In this document: positions 9,706-17,969 of the stretch, piece after piece | Position numbering within the stretch: position 1 is the first letter of the stretch | Layout: every line of letters begins with the position of its first letter | DNA from: Streptomyces radicis | GTDB taxonomy: Bacteria; Actinomycetota; Actinomycetes; Streptomycetales; Streptomycetaceae | DNA length: 64,000 nt | Direction of reading: 5' to 3' | Assembly (NCBI RefSeq): GCF_003626575.1 | Contig: NZ_RBDY01000004.1 | Span: 310,001-374,000, forward strand | Made by a program: the position numbers and the translations under genes | The notes under the pieces: model-generated | Databases searched by the model: none | What the model was told of the DNA's origin: nothing | What the model saw: the letters and a program-made list of their open reading frames with translations, nothing else

Positions 9706-9790
9706 CGCCCCGTGCGGGAATTGCCCCGCCCCAGGGAACCACCTCGGTCCTCGAGGCGTGCTGAGGGGGAAGGGGTCGGGGGAGCCCTGA

Positions 9791-9806
9791 CGAGATAGCG
9801 ATCTCG
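9791..9806. promoter_or_regulatory. Inverted repeat upstream of the GlnX operon
   Basis: CGAGAT-AGCG-ATCTCG is a perfect 6-bp inverted repeat about 110 bases before glnX. A possible -10-like CATACT lies at 9849-9854. An operator is possible but nothing proves it. Confidence 0.3.
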
Positions 9807-9870
9807 ACAAGAAGTCGGCAAGGGCTGTGTGGTGGCAGGGCAGAGCGGCATACTGCTGGCCGTGGCCCGT

Positions 9871-9904
9871 GCCGGACACACGAAGGGGCCGGACACACGA
9901 GGGG
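9871..9904 (+). repeat. 17-bp tandem repeat in the glnX leader
   Basis: GCCGGACACACGAAGGG is repeated with one change (GAGGGGG end) immediately before the glnX Shine-Dalgarno region (GGGGGAGGGCCGGGAGC-ATG). Confidence 0.7.
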
Positions 9905-9917
9905 GAGGGCCGGGAGC

Positions 9918-11351
9918 ATGACTCACCCGCCTACCGCACCGCCCGCGTCCCCGCCGGGCGGGCAGGCCGCCACGGCCCACGCGCCGTGGCCCGCCCCTGC
10001 CACGCCACCCGCGGCCACCCCACCCGCGCCGCCCGAGCCGCCGCGCCGCAGCGCGTTCGCCGAGGGCGCCGCCCAGCTGCGGGCCGCGGCCCGCACCGAG
10101 CCCGGCAGGCTGCGGATCGTCGGGGCCGCCGTCGCCGGGCTGCTCCTGCTGTTCGGCGCGCTCACGTTCTACGAGATCACCGACCGGGCCGACGCCGCGC
10201 GGACCGTGGAGGACAGCAGCCAGCCGCTCAGCGCCGACGCCGCGGAGATATACCGCTCGCTCGCCGACGCCAACACCACGGCCGCCGTCGGCTTCCTCGC
10301 CGGGGCCGACGAGGACCCGGCCGTGCGCGAGCGGTACGAGCGGGACATCGACAACGCCGCGCGGCTGCTCGCCTCGGCCGCCGCGCACAGCTCCGACTCG
10401 GCCAGCGCGCGCCAGTACATCGAGACGCTCACCGAGGAGCTGCCGTTCTACACGGGCCTCGTGGAGACCGCCCGCACCAACAACCGGCAGGGCCTCCCGC
10501 TCGGCGGCGCCTATCTGCGCTATGCCGACCAGCGGATGCAGGACACGCTGCTGACCGCGGCCGAGGAGCTGTACGAGCTGGAGACCCGCAGGTTCGAGAG
10601 CGACCTGGCGCAGGCCAGGGACCGGCCGTGGCTGGCGCTCGGCGCGGGCACGCTCGCCCTGGCCGCGCTCGCATGGGCCCAGCGGCGGCACTATCTGCGC
10701 ACCAACCGCGTGTTCAACCCCGGCCTTGTCGCCGCCACAGCGGCCGCGGCCGTGCTGCTCGTGTGGCTGGCCGGGGCGCACGTCATGGCGCGCGGCGCGC
10801 TCAGCGACGCCGACGAGAACGCCGCGCAGTCCCTCAGCGCGCTCAACGGCGCCTGGACGGAGGCGCTCAAGGCGCGCGGCGACGAGAGCATGACGCTGGT
10901 CACGCGCGGCGCGGGCAGCGAGTTCGAGGACAGCTACACGACCCACATGGACGCCCTCGCCGCCGAGCGCGGCGGCCTGCTGCCGAGGGCAGGTGAGCTG
11001 GCCGAGGACGCCGAGGGCAGGACCCCGGTGGACGCGGCCGTCGCGGCCACCGAGGAGTGGCAGGAACGTCACAGCGTGGCAAGGGAGTTGGAGACGGCAG
11101 GCGCGTACGACGACGCGGTGGAGGCCGTCATCGGCGTCGAGCGGCCCGAGGAGTCGACCGGCGAGAGCTTCGACCGCGTCGACGCCTCGCTCGCCGAGGC
11201 GGTTGAGCACGAGCAGCGGGAGTTCACGCGCGCCGCGGCCGACGGGCACGGCGCGCTCGGCGGGTTGACCGCGGGGGCGGTGCTCCTCGCGCTGCTCGCG
11301 GCCCTCGGTACGGTGCTCGGCATCGCGCGCCGCCTGTCGGAGTACCGGTGA
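9918..11351 (+). CDS. glnX: Membrane sensor protein, GlnX-like
   Basis: A 477-residue membrane protein. A Pro/Ala-rich cytoplasmic N-terminus (1-60) leads to a transmembrane helix (about 75-92), an extracytoplasmic helical region (about 93-235), two central helices (WLALGAGTLALAALAW and GLVAATAAAAVLLVWLAGA), a second extracytoplasmic region, and a last helix near 455. The duplicated TM-sensor-TM layout and the position directly before glnH and pknG match mycobacterial GlnX. There, GlnX works with GlnH to sense extracellular amino acids and stimulate PknG. Nitrate-sensor-like helical repeats (ANTTAAVGFLAGADEDPAVRE) are visible. Assignment rests on architecture and gene order rather than strong motifs. 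No own catalytic domain is present. Confidence 0.75.
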   Translation: MTHPPTAPPASPPGGQAATAHAPWPAPATPPAATPPAPPEPPRRSAFAEGAAQLRAAARTEPGRLRIVGAAVAGLLLLFGALTFYEITDRADAARTVEDSSQPLSADAAEIYRSLADANTTAAVGFLAGADEDPAVRERYERDIDNAARLLASAAAHSSDSASARQYIETLTEELPFYTGLVETARTNNRQGLPLGGAYLRYADQRMQDTLLTAAEELYELETRRFESDLAQARDRPWLALGAGTLALAALAWAQRRHYLRTNRVFNPGLVAATAAAAVLLVWLAGAHVMARGALSDADENAAQSLSALNGAWTEALKARGDESMTLVTRGAGSEFEDSYTTHMDALAAERGGLLPRAGELAEDAEGRTPVDAAVAATEEWQERHSVARELETAGAYDDAVEAVIGVERPEESTGESFDRVDASLAEAVEHEQREFTRAAADGHGALGGLTAGAVLLALLAALGTVLGIARRLSEYR

Positions 11352-11355
11352 GGAC

Positions 11356-11395
11356 CCCGTGAGAGCGCGGAGGGACCCGTGAGAGCGCGGAGGGA
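11356..11395 (+). repeat. Perfect 20-bp tandem duplication carrying Shine-Dalgarno and GTG
   Basis: The 20-bp unit CCCGTGAGAGCGCGGAGGGA occurs twice (11356-11375, 11376-11395) between the glnX stop and the glnH start. Each copy contains a GTG and a GGAGGG, so it offers two alternative upstream starts or ribosome sites for glnH. Confidence 0.9.
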
Positions 11396-11402
11396 GCGGA
11401 CG

Positions 11403-12443
11403 GTGCCGAGGACCACGAAGCGTTCGAGAGCCGGGAGCCGGGGGCGTTCGCGCGACGCCCGGGCCCTGCTGCTGGCCGCGGGGGGCCTCGCGTTGGCGGG
11501 CGCCGTGCTCGCGGGCTCGCTGCCCGACGGCACCGACGGCCACCGCAAGGCGGGCAAGCACGCCGTCGCCGAGCCCGCGGACGAGCACGGGGTGGGCACG
11601 GTCGCCGAGCGCGAGACGTGCGACGACGGCAGGGACGCCGCGGAGAGCTACCCCGCCGAGCGCGTCGAGGGCTCGGCGGTGGAGGAGATCCAGGACCGGG
11701 GCCAGCTGATCGTCGGCATCGACCAGAACAGCTATCTGTGGGGGTACCGCACCCCCGACACCGGCGAGATCGTCGGCTTCGACATCGACCTGGTCGAGGC
11801 GATCGCCGAGGACCTGCTCGACACCCCCGACCCCGACATCGTCTTCCGCGCCATCCCCACGAGCGAGCGGATCAACGCCCTCCAGGACGGCGCCGTCGAC
11901 ATGGTGGTGCGCGCGATGTCCATCACGTGCGAGCGATGGGAGCACGTGGCGTTCTCCACCGCCTACTTCGAGACGGGCCAGCAGCTCCTCGCCCCGCGGA
12001 ACTCCCCGATAGACGGCTTCGACGCGTCGATGGCCGGGCAGCGCGTGTGCAGCGCGGAGGGCTCGACGGCCGCCGAGCTGCTCGCCAGGGAGAGCAACGG
12101 AGCCGATCTCGTGACCGCGCCGAACCATCTGGACTGCCTCGTTCAGGTGCAGTTGGGCGAGGCCGACGCGCTCATGACCGACGCCGCGCTGGGCGCCGGG
12201 CACGTGGCCCAGGACCCGTCGATGGAGCTGATCGGCGAGCCGCTGACCGAGGAGTCCTACGGCGTGGCGTTCAACGCCGAGGCCACCGACCTGGTCGCGT
12301 GGGTCAACGCCGTGCTGGAGGATTACCGCGAGGGCGGCGCACAGAGCCGTTGGACGGCCGCCGCCGAGGCGCGCCTCGAGGGCTATCTCTACGGCGAGAA
12401 CGAGCCGCCCCCGAGCCCGCCCGAGCCGCTCTACCGGAACTGA
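11403..12443 (+). CDS. glnH: Extracellular substrate-binding protein, GlnH-like (SBP_bac_3)
   Basis: A 346-residue exported binding protein. The N-terminus has a basic stretch and one hydrophobic helix (ALLLAAGGLALAGAVLAG), then family-3 binding-protein sequence: GQLIVGIDQNSY, GFDIDLVEAIAEDL, FRAIPTSERINALQDGAVDMVV, a central FSTAYFETGQQLL and a second lobe with MTDAALGAG. Such proteins bind Glu, Gln or Asp. Mycobacterial GlnH is a lipoprotein, but here no lipobox cysteine follows the helix, so the protein is probably tethered by its signal anchor or released. Position between glnX and pknG supports a sensing role; no ABC permease genes are nearby. GTG 11403 is chosen for the GGAGGG upstream; GTG 11379 is an alternative. 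Confidence 0.85.
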   Translation: MPRTTKRSRAGSRGRSRDARALLLAAGGLALAGAVLAGSLPDGTDGHRKAGKHAVAEPADEHGVGTVAERETCDDGRDAAESYPAERVEGSAVEEIQDRGQLIVGIDQNSYLWGYRTPDTGEIVGFDIDLVEAIAEDLLDTPDPDIVFRAIPTSERINALQDGAVDMVVRAMSITCERWEHVAFSTAYFETGQQLLAPRNSPIDGFDASMAGQRVCSAEGSTAAELLARESNGADLVTAPNHLDCLVQVQLGEADALMTDAALGAGHVAQDPSMELIGEPLTEESYGVAFNAEATDLVAWVNAVLEDYREGGAQSRWTAAAEARLEGYLYGENEPPPSPPEPLYRN

Positions 12444-12525
12444 CCGGTGATCAACGACCCGTTCGGGGAAGGGATCCGGCAGGCGGTGGCAGGAGCGAGA
12501 CGAGATGGCGACTGAGGGGAGAGCG

Positions 12526-13797
12526 ATGGCCCCGGATTCCGGCGGGAAAGTGCTGAGCCGCGAGGAGGTGGACCGCGCCCTGGCGCGGCTGGGTGCCGAG
12601 CACGAGGCGATCGAGTCCTCCCTGCTCGCGCTCCAGGACCACGCGGGCCGCAGACTGCTGGAGGGCGCCGAGCTCGCGGGCGTCACCCGGGACAGGTGGG
12701 CGGTGGCCGAGGAGACCGTCACCCGGCTCTGGTCGTACTTCGACACGTGCACCGAGGCGTTGGAGACGGCGCGCGAGGTGCGGGCGCGGCGCCGCAACCC
12801 CGGCCGCGACGACCTGCTCCAGCTGAGCATGCTGCTCGACGGCGCGAACCTCACGGTCGCGGGCGAGGGAGGGCGGCTCGCCGAGCACCTGAGCTGGGCC
12901 GAGCTGGTCGAGCGGATGAACGCCGGGTACGCGGCCGTGCTCGACATGGTCGTCTCGGCGGACTCCGTGTGGTCAGCGCTGCCCGCGCGGATAGACCTGC
13001 TGGCCGCCGAGTTGCACCGGTTGCGCGAGCTGGCGCACTCCGTGGGCGTGCGCCCCGGCGCGCACCCGGCGGGGGACGATCTGCACCGGGTGACCGGCGA
13101 GTTGACGGCGCTGCGGGCCGAGGTGATCGCCGATCCGCTGGCGTTCTGGGTCCCGGCGGGCGGCAGCAGCGCGCCGGGCGGCGGGCGCCCCGAGACGTCG
13201 CGCTACGACGCGGCGGCGCGCGCCATCGACGACATCAGGCGCGAGGTCGACGCGGTGATCGGGGTGCGCAAGGACGCCGAGGACCGGCTGATCCGGCTGC
13301 GCGACGTGCTCTCCCGCGCCGACCGCACGCTCGCCGAGGCGCGCACGGCGCGCGGCGAGGTGCTCGCCAAGATCGCCGCCTCCGAGGTGCCCGCGGTGAG
13401 CGGCCCCTCGAGCGCGCTGCACGAGCAGCTCGCCACCGCGGCCGACTACCGCAGGCGCTCGCAGTGGCACCGGCTCTCGCCGCTGCTCGAGTCGTTGGAG
13501 CAGCGCGCCGAGGAGGAGCTGCAACGGGCCCGCGACTCGCTGTCCGCGGTGACCGCGCCGCTGGCCGTCCGCGCGGAGCTGCGCGGCAGGCTCGACGCGT
13601 ACAAGGCGAAGGCCGCCCGGCTGGGGAAGGCCGAGGAGCCGATGCTGGTGGAGCGTTACGACGTGGCGCGCCGCCTGCTGTGGACCGCGCCGTGCGACCT
13701 GCGGGCCGCCGAGCAGGCCGTGCTGCGGTACCAGCGGGCGGCCGCCGAGGTGCTGGTCCCCGACCCCGGGCCCGTCGATCGGAGGAGCGACCGGTGA
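12526..13797 (+). CDS. Coiled-coil protein of the pknG locus, unknown function
   Basis: A 423-residue soluble, Ala/Arg/Glu-rich protein predicted by eye to be almost entirely alpha-helical. Heptad-like stretches appear around residues 10-120 and 240-400 (for example VDAVIGVRKDAEDRLIRLRD). It has no signal peptide, membrane helix, catalytic motif or cysteine pair. Its stop overlaps the pknG start (GTGA), so the two are translationally coupled, and it lies where the mycobacterial operon goes directly from glnH to pknG. A scaffold between sensor and kinase is a reasonable guess only. The start could be ATG 12505; ATG 12526 has GGGGAGAGCG just upstream and is preferred. Confidence 0.8.
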   Translation: MAPDSGGKVLSREEVDRALARLGAEHEAIESSLLALQDHAGRRLLEGAELAGVTRDRWAVAEETVTRLWSYFDTCTEALETAREVRARRRNPGRDDLLQLSMLLDGANLTVAGEGGRLAEHLSWAELVERMNAGYAAVLDMVVSADSVWSALPARIDLLAAELHRLRELAHSVGVRPGAHPAGDDLHRVTGELTALRAEVIADPLAFWVPAGGSSAPGGGRPETSRYDAAARAIDDIRREVDAVIGVRKDAEDRLIRLRDVLSRADRTLAEARTARGEVLAKIAASEVPAVSGPSSALHEQLATAADYRRRSQWHRLSPLLESLEQRAEEELQRARDSLSAVTAPLAVRAELRGRLDAYKAKAARLGKAEEPMLVERYDVARRLLWTAPCDLRAAEQAVLRYQRAAAEVLVPDPGPVDRRSDR

Positions 13798-16481
13798 GCC
13801 GGACGGCGACCAGGACGTGTCAACGGCCCGACTGCGACGGCGCGTACGAGGACGTGGGCGCGGGCGAGCTGTACTGCGACACGTGCGGCCTCGCGCCCGT
13901 GGTCTCGCCCGAGGGCATGATCGGCGTGGCCACGACCGGGATGACGGGCGCGGCGCGCGGCTCCCGTGGCTCGGGCTCGCCCGGCTCGGGCGGCTCGGGC
14001 GGCCCCGAGGGCTCGGGCACCGGCTCCGACAGCTCGGGCTCGTCGCTCGGCTCGGGCCGCTCCAGCGTGTCGTCGCGTTCGCAGTTCTCCCGCCGCTCGG
14101 TGTCGGGGCGGCTCTCGCGCGCGGGCACGGGCGGGATCGGGGGGCGTTCGGTCTCGGTGCGCTCGTCGCGTTCGAGCACCAGCACATCGGCCCGTTCGCG
14201 GCTCGGCGTCGGCCTGGTGTCGGTGCCCCAGGTGCCGCGGCCCGACCCGCTCTCGGCCGTTCTGGAGAACCCCGAGGTGCCCGAGCGGAAGCGGTTCTGC
14301 GGGAACAGCGACTGCGGCGGCGCCGTGGGCCGTTCGCGCGGCGGGCGTCCCGGGCGCACCGAGGGCTTCTGCACCAAGTGCGGCCACCCGTACTCGTTCA
14401 TCCCCAAGCTCCAGCCTGGCGACGTGGTCAGGGACCAGTACGAGATCGCGGGCTGCCTCGCGCACGGCGGCCTCGGCTGGATCTATCTGGCGATCGACCG
14501 CGCGGTGTCGGACCGCTGGGTCGTGCTCAAGGGCCTGCTCGACACGGGCGACGAGGACGCCATGGCGGCGGCGATCTCCGAGCGGCGGTTCCTGGCGGAG
14601 ATCGAGCACTCGAGCATCGTCCGCATCTACAACTTCGTGGAGCACCTCGACCGGCGCACCGGCTCGATGGACGGCTACATCGTGATGGAGTACGTCGGCG
14701 GCAAGTCGCTCAAGGAGATCGCCAACGCGCGCCGCGCCCCCGACGGGCGCCGCGACCCGCTGCCGGTCGAGCAGGCGTGCGCGTACGGGATCGAGGCGCT
14801 CGACGCGCTCGGCTACCTGCACAGCAGGAACGTCCTGTACTGCGACTTCAAGGTGGACAACGCCATCCAGCAGGACGACCAGCTCAAGCTCATCGACATG
14901 GGCGCGGTCCGGCGGATGGACGACCACGAGTCGGCGATCTACGGCACGGTGGGGTACCAGGCGCCCGAGGTCGCGGAGATCGGCCCCTCGGTGGCCTCCG
15001 ACCTGTACACGGTGGCCCGCACGCTCGCGGTGCTGACGTTCGACTTCCAGGGCTACACGACGGTGTACGCCGACAGCCTGCCCGAGCCGGAGCACATCGA
15101 GGTCTTCCGGCGGTACGAGTCGTTCTACCGGCTGCTGGTGCGGGCCACCGACCCGGATCCGCGGCGGCGGTTCGCCTCGGCTCAGGAGATGGCCGAGCAG
15201 CTGACCGGGGTGCTGCGGGAGATCGTGGCGATGAGCAGCGGGCAGCCGCAGCCCGCGCTCTCGCAGTTGTTCGGGCCCGAGCTGCGGGTCGTGGACACGG
15301 AGTTGGTGCCGCGCCCGAGGGGTCCGGTGTCGCTGCTCGGCGAACGCCCGCGTGGGCGCCGGCGCGCGGCCCGCGCCGCACGCCCTCCGGCGCTCGCGCC
15401 CGCCCCCGCCACTCCGGGCACGCCGGTGGCGGGCGCCGTCGGCCCGCCCCCCGGGGCGCCGCCACCGCCCGCGCCGCCACCGCCCGCGCTGCCGCCGTCC
15501 GTGCAGGGGCCGCCCGTTCACTCGTCGGCGCCGGGGACCGTTCCGCCGGACCTGCGGGGCATCGTGCTCGCGCTGCCGGTGCCCCGCGTCGACCCGGCCG
15601 ACCCCAACGCGGGCTTTCTCGCGGGCCTCATGGCGACCTCGCCCGCCGACCTGGTGGTGGCGCTGCGCTCGGCCCCGACCGACTCGGTGGAGCGCAGGGT
15701 GCGCGAGCTGCGGGCGTATCTGGAGATGCCGGGCGAGGCCGCGGCGCTGGCCGCGGGGGACGCGCTCGCGGACCTGACCGAGCGCCACTCCGCCGACTGG
15801 CGCGTGGTCTGGTACCGGGGCCTGGCCGCGCTGGCCGGGCGCGACCTGGAGACGGCGGCGCTGGCGTTCGACGCGGTCTTCGACGCGTTCCCCGGCGAGG
15901 TGGCGCCCAAGCTGGCGCTCGCGGTGTGCGCCGAGGTGCTCGACCAGCTGGACAACGCCGCCGACTACTACGAGCTGGTGTGGACGACCGACCCCAGCCA
16001 TGTCAGCGCGGGCTTCGGCCTGGCCCGCGTGCGGCTCGCCGCCGGGGACAGGGCGCGCGCGGTGGCGGCCCTCGAGTCGGTGCCCGAGACCTCGGCCCAC
16101 TGGACGGCCGCGCGCGTGGCGGCGGTCAGGGCCAGGCTGCGCGGGCGGGCGCCCACCGACGACCTGCTGCCCGACCTGCTCGCGGCGGGCGAACAGGTGG
16201 CGCGTTTGCGAGGCGCCGGGCTGGAACCGTGGCTGGGCGAACAGCTGTCCTGTGAAGTGCTGGGTTCCGCGCTGGACTGGGTATTGTCCCAACCCCCCGG
16301 TCAGTTCCAGCGGCAAACGGACCCCCAGCGGACACTCCTGGGCGCCCCCCTGGACGAGACCGGTATCAGGCTCGGGCTTGAACGCTCCTACCGGCGCCTC
16401 GCCCGGCTCGCGCAGACCAGCAGTGAACGGACCGAACTGGTGGAGGCGGCGAATCGCTTCCGCCCGAGGACATGGGTGTGA
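13794..16481 (+). CDS. pknG: Serine/threonine protein kinase PknG with zinc ribbons and TPR domain
   Basis: An 895-residue cytoplasmic kinase with PknG layout. Two N-terminal zinc-ribbon units occur: CQRPDC...YCDTCG (about 9-30) and FCGNSDC...FCTKCG (about 168-192). A Gly/Ser/Arg-rich linker (about 45-140) separates them. The kinase domain (about 210-490) has a glycine-rich loop AHGGLGWIY, lysine in VVLKGL (near 245), catalytic-loop YCDFKVDN and metal-binding IDMGAVRR. A Pro/Ala linker and TPR-like repeats (about 580-890) follow. In mycobacteria PknG phosphorylates the FHA protein GarA to adjust glutamate metabolism. The GTG start follows GGAGGAG and overlaps the previous stop. The HRD motif is YCD, the type of divergence seen in PknG. 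Confidence 0.95.
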   Translation: MSRTATRTCQRPDCDGAYEDVGAGELYCDTCGLAPVVSPEGMIGVATTGMTGAARGSRGSGSPGSGGSGGPEGSGTGSDSSGSSLGSGRSSVSSRSQFSRRSVSGRLSRAGTGGIGGRSVSVRSSRSSTSTSARSRLGVGLVSVPQVPRPDPLSAVLENPEVPERKRFCGNSDCGGAVGRSRGGRPGRTEGFCTKCGHPYSFIPKLQPGDVVRDQYEIAGCLAHGGLGWIYLAIDRAVSDRWVVLKGLLDTGDEDAMAAAISERRFLAEIEHSSIVRIYNFVEHLDRRTGSMDGYIVMEYVGGKSLKEIANARRAPDGRRDPLPVEQACAYGIEALDALGYLHSRNVLYCDFKVDNAIQQDDQLKLIDMGAVRRMDDHESAIYGTVGYQAPEVAEIGPSVASDLYTVARTLAVLTFDFQGYTTVYADSLPEPEHIEVFRRYESFYRLLVRATDPDPRRRFASAQEMAEQLTGVLREIVAMSSGQPQPALSQLFGPELRVVDTELVPRPRGPVSLLGERPRGRRRAARAARPPALAPAPATPGTPVAGAVGPPPGAPPPPAPPPPALPPSVQGPPVHSSAPGTVPPDLRGIVLALPVPRVDPADPNAGFLAGLMATSPADLVVALRSAPTDSVERRVRELRAYLEMPGEAAALAAGDALADLTERHSADWRVVWYRGLAALAGRDLETAALAFDAVFDAFPGEVAPKLALAVCAEVLDQLDNAADYYELVWTTDPSHVSAGFGLARVRLAAGDRARAVAALESVPETSAHWTAARVAAVRARLRGRAPTDDLLPDLLAAGEQVARLRGAGLEPWLGEQLSCEVLGSALDWVLSQPPGQFQRQTDPQRTLLGAPLDETGIRLGLERSYRRLARLAQTSSERTELVEAANRFRPRTWV

Positions 16482-17905
16482 CAATGCCGCAGCTCGACCA
16501 ACTCTCCGCCTGTCCCGGCTGCGGTGAGCCGCTGGAGGACGACGATCGCTTCTGCGGCGTCTGCGGTACCGACCTGCGCAGCGCCTCCCGCGAGGCCGCG
16601 CCCCCGCCGTCGCCCGCCGCCGCGCCCCCGGCGGCACCGGCGCCCGCGCCCGCGCCACCCGTTCCGCCCGCGCCCCCCGGATACCCGGTGCCCCCCTCGG
16701 CCGCGCCGGCGCCCGCGTCGCCGCCCGCGCACGAGCCCGCGCCGCACGCCGGGCGCACACCCACCGAGCCTGACTTCACGCTCCCGCCCCCGTTGCGCGC
16801 CGACGCCGAGGAGCTGCCGCCGCCCTCGGGCCCCCCGGTGTCCCCCGCGCCGCCCCCGCCCCCCGGCGCGGCACCGGCCGAGCAGCCACCCCAACCGCCG
16901 TATGCGCAGCCGCAGTCCGCGCAACCGCGGTCCGCGCCGCGCGCCCCCGCCGCGCGCCCCGACCCGCGCATCGCCCACGACGGCGCGCCCACCGCGGCCG
17001 ACCGCCCGCTGTGCGCCGTGTGCGGCCAGGGCCAGGTCGACCCCGACGGGTACTGCGTCGAGTGCGGGCGCGCCCAGCCCGACGACCGCGACCACGTCGA
17101 GCGCGCGCTCGGCGGCGTCGCCGCGGTCAGCGACCTCGGCCTGCGCCACCACCGCAACGAGGACGCGTTCACCGTTTCCGCCACCGCCCTGTCCGACGGC
17201 TCGCCCGCCGTGCTCGCGGTGGTGTGCGACGGCGTCTCCTCGTCCTCGCGCCCGCACGAGGCGTCCGCCACCGCGGCCGAGGCAGCGCTCGAGTCGCTGC
17301 TGGCCGCGCTGCCGCGCGGCGTCGGCGGCCAGCGCGCGATGCACGACGCCCTGCACGCCGCCGCGACCGCCGTCGCCGCGCTCGCCGAGACCGGCGAGCA
17401 GGAGCCGGGCCGCAACGCGCCCGCCTGCACGATCGTCTCCGCCGTCACCACGGGCCAGACGCTCACCGTGGGCTGGATCGGCGACAGCCGCGCCTACTGG
17501 GTGCCCGAGGAGGAGGGCGCCGCGCCCGCCCGGCTGACGCAGGACGACTCGTGGGCCGCCCAGATGGTGGCCGCGGGGCTGCTCAGCGAGGCCGAGGCGA
17601 TGGCCGACCACCGGGCGCACGCCATCACGGCGTGGCTCGGCGCCGACGCCCAGGAGATCGACCCGCACACCCGCTCGTTCGAGCCCGACCGGCCAGGCGT
17701 GGTCATCGTGTGCACCGACGGCCTGTGGAACTACGCCGAGACCGCCGACGAGATGGCCCGCATCGTCCCGGCGAAGGCGCGTTCGGCCCCGCTGCCGAGC
17801 GCCCAGCACCTGGTGCGCCACGCCCTCGAATCGGGCGGCCACGACAACGTGACGGTCGCCGTCATCCCGTTCCCGACCGAGCCCGACCGGGCAGAGACGG
17901 CCTGA
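16478..17905 (+). CDS. PP2C-type protein phosphatase with two zinc ribbons
   Basis: A 475-residue metal-dependent Ser/Thr phosphatase, the natural counter-enzyme to the adjacent kinase. The first zinc ribbon is CPGCG...FCGVCG (about 12-28). A long Pro/Ala-rich linker leads to a second ribbon LCAVCG...YCVECG (about 178-198). The PP2C core follows: NEDAF, VVCDGVSSS, WIGDSRAYWV, ITAWLGAD, VVIVCTDGLWNY and HDNVTVAVIP supply the metal-binding aspartates. The GTG at 16478 is 7 bases after GAGGA and overlaps the pknG stop (GTGA); ATG 16484 would also be in frame. No membrane segment is seen. Substrate is inferred from context only. Confidence 0.92.
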   Translation: MTMPQLDQLSACPGCGEPLEDDDRFCGVCGTDLRSASREAAPPPSPAAAPPAAPAPAPAPPVPPAPPGYPVPPSAAPAPASPPAHEPAPHAGRTPTEPDFTLPPPLRADAEELPPPSGPPVSPAPPPPPGAAPAEQPPQPPYAQPQSAQPRSAPRAPAARPDPRIAHDGAPTAADRPLCAVCGQGQVDPDGYCVECGRAQPDDRDHVERALGGVAAVSDLGLRHHRNEDAFTVSATALSDGSPAVLAVVCDGVSSSSRPHEASATAAEAALESLLAALPRGVGGQRAMHDALHAAATAVAALAETGEQEPGRNAPACTIVSAVTTGQTLTVGWIGDSRAYWVPEEEGAAPARLTQDDSWAAQMVAAGLLSEAEAMADHRAHAITAWLGADAQEIDPHTRSFEPDRPGVVIVCTDGLWNYAETADEMARIVPAKARSAPLPSAQHLVRHALESGGHDNVTVAVIPFPTEPDRAETA

Positions 17906-17969
17906 GCCGCGGCCGTTCACCCGCTTCCCCGCCCTGGCACGACAGGACGCCGCAGAAGGGCCCCTCAGC

